Assembly: GCF_000008765.1 (NCBI RefSeq)
Contig: NC_003030.1
Location: forward strand, 1,584,001 to 1,648,000
Origin: Clostridium acetobutylicum ATCC 824
GTDB lineage: Bacteria; Bacillota; Clostridia; Clostridiales; Clostridiaceae
Reading direction: 5' to 3'
Length of the DNA stretch: 64,000 nt
Shown: piece by piece, positions 17,736 through 25,570 of the stretch
Position numbering within the stretch: the first letter of the stretch is position 1
Layout of the letters: each line of letters starts with the position of its first letter
Made by a program: the position numbers and the translations under genes
Notes under the pieces: generated by a model
What the model saw: only the letters and a program-made list of their open reading frames with translations
Told to the model about the DNA's origin: nothing
Databases searched by the model: none

Positions 17736-18713
17736 ATGAATAAGAACTATAAAAAAATAGTAATATTCATATTGTTAATTTTTACTGTTGTTTTTATTTT
17801 AATTAACCTAAAAGTACTTGAAGGAAATGGTGGAGAGAATTCTGCAAGACAAATAGGAAGCAGAAAAAAATTTGGAGCTACCTATATGACAACTAATAAT
17901 AGGTTCTACGAAATAATTAACGATGAAATACGTTCGGTTGTAGAGAGCAATGGAGATATATTAGTAACAAGGGATGCAGCTTTAGATAAGAACAAGCAGA
18001 TGCAGCAGATTTATGAGTTTATTAAATTAAAGGTTAAAGCTATTTTTATAAATCCTGTAGATTGGAAACAAATAAAGCCAGCATTAATAGCAGCTAAAAA
18101 TGCAGGGATACCTGTTATTGTCGTTGATACACCTGTTTATGATGATAAGCTAGTTGCATGTACAGTAATATCTGATAATTATGATGCTGGAGTTCAATGT
18201 GCAAAATATCTTATGAAATCAAAATCGAAAGCTAATATTATGTTAATTGAACACTCTAAAGCGAAATCTGGTATTGATAGAATTAAAGGATTTGTGGATA
18301 CTATTGGGGCTAGTAAACAATATAAAATAGTTGCTGCTGGAGATAGTGAAGGACAACTAGATAAAACTATGTCTTTAGTGGATGATTTGATTAAAAAGCA
18401 TACTAATGTAGATGCAATTATGGCATTAAATGATCCAAGTGCTCTTGGTGCGTTAGCGGCGCTTAAAGAAAATGGACTATTAGGCAAAGTTATGGTATTT
18501 GGAGTTGATGGTTCGCCTGAAGCTAAGACAATGATTCATGATGGATTTATGACTGCTACTTCTGCTCAGTTCCCTAATAAAATTGGACATATAGCGGCTG
18601 AGAAAGCTTATGATATTTTAAAGGGAAAAAGGCTAAAAAGAGATGTAATTGTTCCTATAAGTTTAATATCAAAAGAAAATCTTCTTAAGTATGAAATAAG
18701 TGGATGGAAGTAA
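17736..18713 (+). CDS. Membrane-anchored sugar-binding protein (RbsB/LacI type), sensor component
   Basis: The protein has one N-terminal membrane helix (IVIFILLIFTVVFILI) and then a type I periplasmic-binding domain of the RbsB family: KKFGATYMTTNNRFY, IFINPVDWKQIKPAL, AGIPVIVVDTPV, ALNDPSALGALAAL and VFGVDGSPEAKTMI. I chose ATG 17736 (MNKNYKK) over an upstream GTG because it puts a Lys-rich segment directly before the helix. No ABC permease or ATPase is nearby; instead a histidine kinase starts 10 bp downstream. The likely job is to bind sugar outside the cell and signal to that kinase, as XylFII does for LytS in C. beijerinckii. The sugar is probably fructose or a fructan fragment, from the operon downstream. 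Confidence 0.8.
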   Translation: MNKNYKKIVIFILLIFTVVFILINLKVLEGNGGENSARQIGSRKKFGATYMTTNNRFYEIINDEIRSVVESNGDILVTRDAALDKNKQMQQIYEFIKLKVKAIFINPVDWKQIKPALIAAKNAGIPVIVVDTPVYDDKLVACTVISDNYDAGVQCAKYLMKSKSKANIMLIEHSKAKSGIDRIKGFVDTIGASKQYKIVAAGDSEGQLDKTMSLVDDLIKKHTNVDAIMALNDPSALGALAALKENGLLGKVMVFGVDGSPEAKTMIHDGFMTATSAQFPNKIGHIAAEKAYDILKGKRLKRDVIVPISLISKENLLKYEISGWK

Positions 18714-18723
18714 GGGATGGAAG

Positions 18724-20049
18724 ATGGAATCAGATAGGAATCTAAATTATATTAACTTGTTTATGATTTTTGTAAACCTTATCATTATAGTTTTTACTTC
18801 AGAAATTATGACTATAACTTTATATAAAATTAGTTCTGAATTTATGGCAAGAGATTTTTTAGACCAAATTACAGTTATACCTTGGAAACCACAAAATATA
18901 ACTATAGTGTCTATAGGCGCTTATATAATATTAATCATACTAATTACGGTAAAAAAGAAATATGCAAAATTCCTAAACAAGTGGGAAATAGCTGCTTTAT
19001 TATTATGTGAGATTTTTTTTAGTGTTGCAATAATGACGGCATTGAATATGAGTTATAATGGAATCATACTGTTTATTATTGCTGATTTAGTAACAAACAC
19101 CAAAGATAAAAGTAACAAAATTATATTTTTGATTCTTATGATAATTATATATATATTTAGTGTTTATGATTTCATATCACTTAAAATAAAGATGGTTTCT
19201 TTTGAAAATTTTCTTTACTACTATACTGCTAACAGACGAAGCTATTTAATGGAGTTAAAGAGTATATTGAATTCTATAAATATTATAGTATTTATATTGT
19301 ATATGATTGTGTTTATTCAAGTTCAAATGAGAGAAAATGAAAAGATTACTTCATTAAACAAAAAACTAAATTTAGCTAATGAAAAATTAGAGGTTATGAA
19401 TGTACAATTAAAAGAGTATGCTGTAAAGATAGGATCAATGGCTGAGACTAGAGAACGTAATCGTATGGCTAGAGAAATTCATGATACCTTGGGTCATGCA
19501 CTTACAGGAATATCGGTGGGGATTGATGCTTGCTTAACAACAATAGACGTTTCTAAAGAGTTAACTAAAAAGCAGTTGAATATAATTGCAGATGTAGCAA
19601 GAGAAGCTATTAAAGATGTAAGGCGTTCCGTAAAAAAACTTCGACCAGATGCACTGGAAAATTCTAGTTTGCAAGATGCATTAAATAATATGATTTCACG
19701 CATAAGTAAGGCTACAAAAACAAAAGTTTTTTTAAATGCCAATATAAAATTATTGAAATTTGGTCATGATGAAGAGGACACTATTTATAGAATTATACAA
19801 GAGGGAATAACAAATTCAATTCGTCACGGACAAGCTGAAGAAATTTATATAGATATGATAAGGAGGGATAAACAATTAAATATAACAATAAGAGATAATG
19901 GCAAGGGATGTGCTAATGTAGAAGAGGGCTTTGGATTAAGACATATAGAGGAAAGAGTTAAGTTATTAAATGGAACTGTAGAATATGATGGCAGCGATAG
20001 TTTTTTAATAACTGTAAATATTCCAATTAGATGGGGAGATGGAAGTTGA
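18724..20049 (+). CDS. Membrane sensor histidine kinase, NarL-partner (HisKA_3) type
   Basis: Residues 1-215 contain five or six hydrophobic segments, followed by a coiled coil (SLNKKLNLANEKLEVMN). The dimerisation and phosphoacceptor region has AREIHDTLGHALTGI (His) and the ATP-binding domain has IIQEGITNSIRHG, RDNGKG and GFGLRHIEERV. It would autophosphorylate and pass phosphate to the regulator encoded next (TTGA overlap). I chose ATG 18724 because it follows AAGGGATGG; a GTG at 18700 is an alternative. The membrane part has no large extracytoplasmic sensor domain, which supports sensing through the binding proteins encoded on either side. Confidence 0.88.
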   Translation: MESDRNLNYINLFMIFVNLIIIVFTSEIMTITLYKISSEFMARDFLDQITVIPWKPQNITIVSIGAYIILIILITVKKKYAKFLNKWEIAALLLCEIFFSVAIMTALNMSYNGIILFIIADLVTNTKDKSNKIIFLILMIIIYIFSVYDFISLKIKMVSFENFLYYYTANRRSYLMELKSILNSINIIVFILYMIVFIQVQMRENEKITSLNKKLNLANEKLEVMNVQLKEYAVKIGSMAETRERNRMAREIHDTLGHALTGISVGIDACLTTIDVSKELTKKQLNIIADVAREAIKDVRRSVKKLRPDALENSSLQDALNNMISRISKATKTKVFLNANIKLLKFGHDEEDTIYRIIQEGITNSIRHGQAEEIYIDMIRRDKQLNITIRDNGKGCANVEEGFGLRHIEERVKLLNGTVEYDGSDSFLITVNIPIRWGDGS

Positions 20050-20723
20050 TTAAAGTATTAATTGCTGATGATCAAGAGCTAATTAGGCAAAGCTTAAAAA
20101 TTGTTTTAAGTGCGAATAAGGATATTGAAATCGTTGGAACTGCATGTAATGGAAACGAAGTAGTTGAATCAGTACGTAAGTATAAACCTGATGTAATATT
20201 AATGGATGTTCGTATGCCAGAAATGGATGGGGTTCAGTGTACAAAAGTTATAAAAGAATCCTATCCAAACATTAAAATTATAGTGCTTACTACTTTTGAT
20301 GATGATGAATATATATTTAATGCTTTAAAATATGGAGCTAGCGGATATTTACTTAAGGGTGTTTCTATGGATGAACTTGTAAGGGCAATTCACACTGTTG
20401 TAAATGGAGGAGCAATGATAAATCCAGATATAACGGCTAAAGTGTTTAAGCTATTTTCTCAAATGGCTCAGGGGGATATTTCTATTCAGGCTGGTACTAA
20501 AAAGAATACAGATGATATATGTGATGCAGAATGGAATATAATAAAGTGCGTAGGTTTTGGTTTATCAAATAAAGAGATTGCAAAAAAACTCAGATTATCA
20601 GAAGGAACTGTTAGGAATTATTTAAGTAATATATTAAATAAACTTAATTTTAGAGATAGAACACAATTGGCTATTTGGGCAGTTCAGACTGGGGTTATAA
20701 GAAAAATGGTGACGCAAAAATGA
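20046..20723 (+). CDS. NarL/LuxR-family response regulator
   Basis: The receiver domain has LIADDQELIRQ, phosphoacceptor VILMDVRMPEMDG and KYGASGYLLKG. The C-terminal LuxR-type helix-turn-helix has IIKCVGFGLSNKEIAKKLRLSEGTVRNYLSNILNKL. I chose TTG 20046, which overlaps the kinase stop as TTGA and lies 6 bp after GGGGAGATGG. It is the output half of the two-component pair and probably activates the PTS/fructanase genes downstream; the tandem palindromes at 22153-22187 are candidate binding sites. Confidence 0.9.
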   Translation: MIKVLIADDQELIRQSLKIVLSANKDIEIVGTACNGNEVVESVRKYKPDVILMDVRMPEMDGVQCTKVIKESYPNIKIIVLTTFDDDEYIFNALKYGASGYLLKGVSMDELVRAIHTVVNGGAMINPDITAKVFKLFSQMAQGDISIQAGTKKNTDDICDAEWNIIKCVGFGLSNKEIAKKLRLSEGTVRNYLSNILNKLNFRDRTQLAIWAVQTGVIRKMVTQK

Positions 20724-22039
20724 ATTTTAAAAAGCATAATAAATTTATAATAGCAGCTATTTTAATTGTAATTATAGCAGGAGGTTCTTTTTTGTGTATA
20801 AAGTTTTTTATGGAAAGAAAAGATGCAGTATTGACTGTTGGAATAGTCTCTGGAAGTTGGAATACTCCTAGTGAAAATACTTATAAAATTTTAAATGATG
20901 ATATACTAAAGTTTGAAAAAAGTCATCCAGGTGTAAAAATAAAATATACAAGTGGAATATTAAAAGAGGATTTTTCAGAGTGGATTTCACAAAAAATTCT
21001 TTTAGGCAAAGAACCTGATGTATTTATGATATTGCCTGATGATTTTAATGTATTTTCTTCAACCAGGGCATTAAAAAATTTAGATAAACTAATTAAGAAC
21101 GATAAAGATTTTAATAGTAGCAAATATTATAAAGCAGCTTACGAATCTGGAAAGTATGATAAAAGTCAGTTTGCACTTCCTTATGAAAGCGTGCCAACAT
21201 TAATGTTTGTAAATAAGACACTTTTATATAAAGAGGGCATTCCTGTTCCTAATAATAATTGGACATGGGATGATTTTTATAAAATTTGTGAAAAAGTCAC
21301 GAAGGATACAGATAAGGATGGAGTTATTGATCAGTTTGGATGTTATGATTATACTTGGAAAGATGCGGTATACTCTAATGGAATAAAGTTATTTAATGGA
21401 TCTGGAACGGAATCATATTTTGGAGATGCAAGGGTGGAGCAAGCTGTAAATTTTGTTGAAAAGTTAAATTCTTTGAATAATGGTTATCAGGTGACTTCAC
21501 AAATATTTGATATGGGAAAAGTAGCATTTCGTCCACTATCATTTTCAGAGTATAGAACATATAAACCATATCCTTGGAGCATAAAGAAATATTCGAATTT
21601 TGAATGGGATTGCATTAAATTGCCATCCGGTCCAAATGGAAAAAGTGTTTCACAATTAAGTACTTTGCTTATGGGGATAAGTAGTCGTACAAAGCATGAA
21701 AAGCTTTCTTGGGAATTTTTAAAGTCATTAACCTATAATGAAGAAACGCAGAAAAATGTTTTTAAATATTCAGAGGGAATTTCACCAATAAAAAGTGTAA
21801 TAGAGTCTCCCAAAAATATTGAAGAAATAAATAAAAGTATGCCTTCAGGAAGTTCTTTAAATATGAAAATTCTTGATAATATTATGGACAGTTCAGTAGT
21901 TACTCCTAAATTTAAAAAATATAACTCTGTTATGCTTAAAGCAGATAATGATATTAACAACGTAATAAATGGAAAAGAAAATTTAGATACAGCTCTTTTG
22001 ATCTTGCAAAGAGAGATAAATAATATGCTGACAAATTGA
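20720..22039 (+). CDS. Extracellular solute-binding protein, family 1, without ABC partners
   Basis: ATG 20720 overlaps the regulator stop (ATGA). Residues 10-32 form a signal anchor, and no lipobox Cys is evident. The mature part has the family 1 plan: WNTPSENTYKILNDDILKFEKSHPGVKIKY, LPYESVPTLMFVNKTLLYKEGI, WTWDDFYKICEKVTKDTDKDGVIDQFG, and KLSWEFLKSLTYNEETQKN. An ABC sugar importer would need permeases, and none is present. With the RbsB-like gene at 17736 it brackets a kinase-regulator pair, so it is more likely a second sensory subunit than a transporter component. A terminator follows. Confidence 0.82.
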   Translation: MNFKKHNKFIIAAILIVIIAGGSFLCIKFFMERKDAVLTVGIVSGSWNTPSENTYKILNDDILKFEKSHPGVKIKYTSGILKEDFSEWISQKILLGKEPDVFMILPDDFNVFSSTRALKNLDKLIKNDKDFNSSKYYKAAYESGKYDKSQFALPYESVPTLMFVNKTLLYKEGIPVPNNNWTWDDFYKICEKVTKDTDKDGVIDQFGCYDYTWKDAVYSNGIKLFNGSGTESYFGDARVEQAVNFVEKLNSLNNGYQVTSQIFDMGKVAFRPLSFSEYRTYKPYPWSIKKYSNFEWDCIKLPSGPNGKSVSQLSTLLMGISSRTKHEKLSWEFLKSLTYNEETQKNVFKYSEGISPIKSVIESPKNIEEINKSMPSGSSLNMKILDNIMDSSVVTPKFKKYNSVMLKADNDINNVINGKENLDTALLILQREINNMLTN

Positions 22040-22060
22040 ATAAGCACTCAAATTTAAGTG

Positions 22061-22135
22061 TTGTCGTACTAAAAAGTATTCAAGTGTAATTTTAAAAAAT
22101 TACGCATGAAATAATAGTACGGCAATTCTTTTTTT
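22061..22135 (+). terminator. Terminator after the sensor operon
   Basis: The outer stem TTGTCGTACTA / TAGTACGGCAA (11 bp, one wobble) encloses an inner GTAATTTT / AAATTAC hairpin, and is followed by TTCTTTTTTT. It separates the sensor operon from the PTS operon. Confidence 0.75.
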
Positions 22136-22152
22136 GTTAAAAATATAAGAAA

Positions 22153-22187
22153 ATTACAAATGTCATATAGGAAATTACATTTGTAAT
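22153..22187 (+). promoter_or_regulatory. Two tandem ATTACA-N2-TGT(A/C)AT palindromes upstream of the PTS operon
   Basis: ATTACAAATGTCAT (22153-22166) and ATTACATTTGTAAT (22174-22187) are copies of one dyad, spaced 21 bp centre to centre, that is two helical turns. They lie 152-186 bp upstream of the first PTS gene and just after the sensor operon. Dyads of this kind suit a dimeric LuxR-type regulator such as the one encoded at 20046. Assignment is by position only. Confidence 0.5.
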
Positions 22188-22204
22188 GAGGTATTAATGA
22201 CAAA

Positions 22205-22260
22205 TTATAGGTGCCTATAAATTAAAATATTATTAAAATTAAAGATGTAAACGTTCGTTA
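22205..22260 (+). promoter_or_regulatory. Palindrome and cre-like site before the PTS operon
   Basis: TTATAGG-TG-CCTATAA (22205-22220) is a perfect 7-bp dyad. TGTAAACGTTCGTT (22246-22259) matches the left part of the CcpA cre consensus but not its right end. Both may add carbon control to the PTS genes. Confidence 0.35.
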
Positions 22261-22338
22261 GCGCTGATGAGGTTAGTTGAATTTAAAAATTACGCATATA
22301 AGTTGTTGCTTAACTATATTTAGGCTAGGAGGGGAAAG

Positions 22339-22767
22339 ATGAGATATGTAATATTAGTAAGTCATGGACAATTTGCATCAGGACTTTATAATGCATTGTC
22401 AATGCTTGCAGGTAAAGACAGAAATGATGTAATATTTCAAGGATTAGAGGACGGAATGAGTACTGATAAATTTGGAGAAGAATTTAATACAGCTATTGAA
22501 AACGTTACAAGTAAAGACGAGATTATTCTTTTCGGAGATATTATTGGTGGATCTCCTTTGACTACAGCAGTAAATATATTAGCTAGTAAAGAAATGTTAT
22601 CGAAAGCTTTTGTCCTTGGAGGAATGAATTTACCCGTTGTATTAACAGCAATTTTGATGAAGGATTCTATGGGGATAGAAGAGCTAAAGAAAATGTTATT
22701 TGAAACAGCAGAGGAGTCAATAAAAGAATTTAAAGTTGTAGATACAGATAAGGAAGATGATATTTAG
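22339..22767 (+). CDS. PTS mannose/fructose-family IIA component
   Basis: The 142-residue EIIA-Man fold protein has the active-site His in ILVSHGQFASGL (His9) and ILFGDIIGGSPLTTAV. It accepts phosphate from HPr and passes it to the IIB encoded next. A GGAGGGG site precedes ATG. It is the first of four contiguous PTS genes (IIA, IIB, IIC, IID), the LevDEFG arrangement of fructose importers next to fructanases. Confidence 0.92.
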   Translation: MRYVILVSHGQFASGLYNALSMLAGKDRNDVIFQGLEDGMSTDKFGEEFNTAIENVTSKDEIILFGDIIGGSPLTTAVNILASKEMLSKAFVLGGMNLPVVLTAILMKDSMGIEELKKMLFETAEESIKEFKVVDTDKEDDI

Positions 22768-22778
22768 GAGGGATAAAA

Positions 22779-23273
22779 ATGTCAGTTTCATTTTTAAGAA
22801 TAGATGACAGAATGATACACGGACAAACATGTACAAGGTGGGCTTTAGAGTATCCATGTGATGGTATAATAGCTGTTAATGATGCGGCAGCTAATAATCC
22901 TGTATTAAAAGCAGCTTACAAAAGTGCTAGTGGCAAAAAAACATTTGTATGGACATATGAACATTGGAAATTAAAATGCGATACAGTTTTGAAAAGTAGT
23001 ACTAGATATTTTGTAATTACAAAAGAACCTATTATTATGTCTAAGATTTTGGTGGATGATAAATTTAATCCTGGTATTAAAGAGGTTATTGTAGGACCAT
23101 GCAATGATAGGCCGGGAACAGTAAAATTGGGAAATAATCAATCTATAAATCAAAAGGAAGCAGAAGCTTTTGAACGTATTATGCAAGCCGGCTATAATGT
23201 GGAATTTGCTCTTCTTAAAGAAGAAGCAATAGGCAATTGGAAAAAGTTTAGAGGGCAATTTGGATTTAAATAG
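22779..23273 (+). CDS. PTS mannose/fructose-family IIB component
   Basis: The 164-residue protein starts SFLRIDDRMIHGQ, the phospho-His site of the Man/Sorbose IIB family (His14), and ends LLKEEAIGNWKKFRGQFGFK. It phosphorylates the sugar as it is brought in by IIC/IID. AGGAGGG lies 8 bp before the ATG, and the gap to the IIA gene is only 11 bp. Substrate is probably fructose, inferred from the secreted fructanase in the same locus. Confidence 0.92.
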   Translation: MSVSFLRIDDRMIHGQTCTRWALEYPCDGIIAVNDAAANNPVLKAAYKSASGKKTFVWTYEHWKLKCDTVLKSSTRYFVITKEPIIMSKILVDDKFNPGIKEVIVGPCNDRPGTVKLGNNQSINQKEAEAFERIMQAGYNVEFALLKEEAIGNWKKFRGQFGFK

Positions 23274-23305
23274 TTTTTAATAATATATTAGGGGGGAAAA
23301 TAACT

Positions 23306-24151
23306 ATGGGGATAAGTTTGATTCAGGCAGCTATATTTGGATTATTTGCATGCCTATCAAGTATGCCCGGTATGGGAGGAACTACCTTTGGTAACTATAC
23401 CTTAGGAAGACCTTTAGTAGCAGGTTTGCTAGTTGGAATTGTTTTAGGAGACGTACAAACTGGTATTATAGTTGGGGCAGCAATTCAAGTTGTTTATATT
23501 GCACTGGTTACTCCAGGTGGCACTGTATCTGCTGATGTACGTGCAGTTAGTTATATTGGTATTCCTCTAGCTGTAGTAGCAATTAAGGGAATGGGTTTAA
23601 ATCCAAGTTCTGCACAGGCAACTCAAATGGCAACTGCATTAGGGGCAGCAGTTGGAACCTTGGGGACTGTTTTATTTTATGGAACAGCAACTATAAACTT
23701 GATATGGCAGCATATAGGCTGGAAATCAATAGAAAAAGGTGATTTTAAAAAGCTTTATTTAGTTAATATGGGATTGCCATGGGTTTCTCACATTATTTGT
23801 AGTTTTATTCCAGCATTTATTATTACAAGAATGGGTTCTAGCATGGTTAAAATTATGAAGGTAGCATTGCCAATGAATGGTATACCAATGAAAACTTTAT
23901 TTACAGTAGGAAGTTTGCTTCCAGCAGTAGGAATTGCAATATTATTAAAACAGGTTGTATTAAAACCAAGTGATTTTATAACCTTCTTTTTAGGTTTTAC
24001 TTTGGCAGCAGTTATGAAAGTTAACTTGATTGGAGCAGCAATAATAGGTATTTTCTTTGCAATAATTAATTATAGAATTAGAATGCTTCAACTAGAAAAG
24101 CCATCTGCAGCTAAAGCGACGGGTAACGATGATGATGAGGAGGATATATAA
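23306..24151 (+). CDS. PTS mannose/fructose-family IIC membrane component
   Basis: The 281-residue polytopic protein has the EIIC-Man/Sor signatures GRPLVAGLLVGIVLGDVQTGIIVGAAIQVVYI and AVRAVSYIGIPLAV-like region. It forms the sugar channel together with IID. GGGGGGA precedes ATG. The 3' end overlaps the ribosome binding site of the IID gene. Confidence 0.92.
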   Translation: MGISLIQAAIFGLFACLSSMPGMGGTTFGNYTLGRPLVAGLLVGIVLGDVQTGIIVGAAIQVVYIALVTPGGTVSADVRAVSYIGIPLAVVAIKGMGLNPSSAQATQMATALGAAVGTLGTVLFYGTATINLIWQHIGWKSIEKGDFKKLYLVNMGLPWVSHIICSFIPAFIITRMGSSMVKIMKVALPMNGIPMKTLFTVGSLLPAVGIAILLKQVVLKPSDFITFFLGFTLAAVMKVNLIGAAIIGIFFAIINYRIRMLQLEKPSAAKATGNDDDEEDI

Positions 24152-24152
24152 T

Positions 24153-24986
24153 ATGGAAAAGAAAAAAATATCTAAAAAAGCTTTAAGTAAATCTTTTAAA
24201 AATTGGTTTTATGGAAATTTAACTTGTTTTTCTCAAGAGCACATGCAAACTTTTGGTTATCTTTGTGCAATGCTTCCAATAATTAAAGATTTATATGAAA
24301 CAAAAGAAGAACAAAAGGAAGCTATGGAAACTTATAAAGCATTTTTTAATACAGAACCTCAGATTGGAACATTAGTTGTTGGTATGACAGCCGGTCTTGA
24401 AGAGGCAAGAGCTAATCATGAAAATATTGATGGTGAAATGATAAATGGTATTCGTGCTGGACTTATGGGGCCTTTAGCAGGCATTGGAGATTCATTAATA
24501 GTAGGTACTTTAATACCAATACTTTTAGGTATAGGGTTAGGACTTTCAACAGGGGGTTCTCCTCTAGGAGCAATATTTTATATTGTAGTGTGGAATGCTT
24601 TAATGATTTTTGGAATGAGATGGGCCTATTATAAAGGATATGCGTTAGGTGGTAAAGCTGTTCAGATGATTGTTGGAGATAAAGCTAATGCTGTCCGTGA
24701 ATCTGTAATTATGGTTGGAACTATAGTGATTGGTGCAGTTGCTGCTACTTGGGTAAATATTAATACATCTTTGAAAATGTACAATTCACATGGTGGAGTA
24801 ATTATAAATTTGCAAAAAACTTTAGATGGCATTTTTCCTAAAATCCTTTCAGCGGCAGCTGTAATTTTTGCATGGTGGCTTATGTCAAAGAAGAAAATAT
24901 CCCCTACAATAGTAATGTTAATCTTTTTGATAGTAGCTTTTGTAGGTGTGCTCTTAGGATTCTTTAATCCAGGACTATCTTATTAA
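24153..24986 (+). CDS. PTS mannose/fructose-family IID membrane component
   Basis: The 277-residue protein has the EIID signatures NWFYGNLTCFSQEHMQTFGYLCAM (read in parts), GIRAGLMGPLAGIGDSL and a C-terminal hydrophobic pair. I chose ATG 24153 (MEKKKISKKAL) because AGGAGG lies 9 bp upstream; earlier ATG codons in the GATGATGAGG run lie on the ribosome binding site itself. It starts one base after the IIC stop. Confidence 0.92.
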   Translation: MEKKKISKKALSKSFKNWFYGNLTCFSQEHMQTFGYLCAMLPIIKDLYETKEEQKEAMETYKAFFNTEPQIGTLVVGMTAGLEEARANHENIDGEMINGIRAGLMGPLAGIGDSLIVGTLIPILLGIGLGLSTGGSPLGAIFYIVVWNALMIFGMRWAYYKGYALGGKAVQMIVGDKANAVRESVIMVGTIVIGAVAATWVNINTSLKMYNSHGGVIINLQKTLDGIFPKILSAAAVIFAWWLMSKKKISPTIVMLIFLIVAFVGVLLGFFNPGLSY

Positions 24987-25004
24987 TTTGTATGAGGAAT
25001 CAGT

Positions 25005-25286
25005 ATGGAAGATGAAGAAAAAAAGCAAATGTTTTATGAGGCAAAGCAGCAAAGTAGGCTCTTAAAAAATTTATCTAAATGGTCTAGAAATGTTATGGGA
25101 TTATCTAGTATAGGTGTTGTAATAGCTTACTATGGTTTGTCACACTCTGGAATAAAATTTGCTTTTGGAGTTTTTGGTATTTTATTTACTGTAATTTGTG
25201 CTTCAGCATGCTTTCTAATTAATTTAGCAATAAGGAACGGGAGAAGAAATGTTAATCATATTTTAGAGATGATTAACAGTAAGTAA
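25005..25286 (+). CDS. Small two-helix membrane protein at the end of the PTS operon
   Basis: The 93-residue protein has a charged N-terminus, two hydrophobic helices (residues about 33-50 and 54-75) and a basic tail. I do not recognise a family. It starts 18 bp after the IID stop with a GAGGAATCAG site, so it is very probably cotranscribed with the PTS. A role in PTS assembly or stability is possible but not shown. Confidence 0.65.
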   Translation: MEDEEKKQMFYEAKQQSRLLKNLSKWSRNVMGLSSIGVVIAYYGLSHSGIKFAFGVFGILFTVICASACFLINLAIRNGRRNVNHILEMINSK

Positions 25287-25374
25287 GAGAGCTATAGGTG
25301 TTATTTCAAACTAATGGTAAAAAGTAAGGAAATACTTTTATTCAAAAAAGACAGTAGATAAGCGAGTTTAACTA

Positions 25375-25434
25375 TTGAAATTCATATGCACCACAATGTT
25401 CATGAAACAAAATTTTGGTATATATGAATTTCAA
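25375..25434 (+). repeat. 13-bp inverted repeat in the fructanase leader
   Basis: TTGAAATTCATAT (25375-25387) and ATATGAATTTCAA (25422-25434) are perfect complements 34 nt apart. Inner ACCA / TGGT pairing extends the stem. There is no T run after it, so it is not a simple terminator. It could be an mRNA structure or a looped operator. Confidence 0.55.
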
Positions 25435-25520
25435 GTTTTAGTTTGTCAGTATGAGGTTATTAATTAAGAAGACAATGTAGAGTTGTAAAAATAAAATCAG
25501 TGTTAGTAGAATGTATCATT

Positions 25521-25534
25521 TGAAAACGTTTTTA
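25521..25534 (+). promoter_or_regulatory. cre-like site upstream of the fructanase gene
   Basis: TGAAAACGTTTTTA matches the CcpA cre consensus TGNAANCGNTNNCA at all but one position. It lies 37 bp before the GH32 start codon, which fits catabolite repression of a secreted glycosidase. Confidence 0.5.
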
Positions 25535-25570
25535 TAAAATGAAGTAATTTAAAGTGTAAGGGGGATAAAT

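Noticed and set aside
22140-22338. Sigma-54 promoter as in Bacillus lev operons
   Set aside because: No GG/GC-spaced -24/-12 element was seen and no LevR-type activator gene is present.
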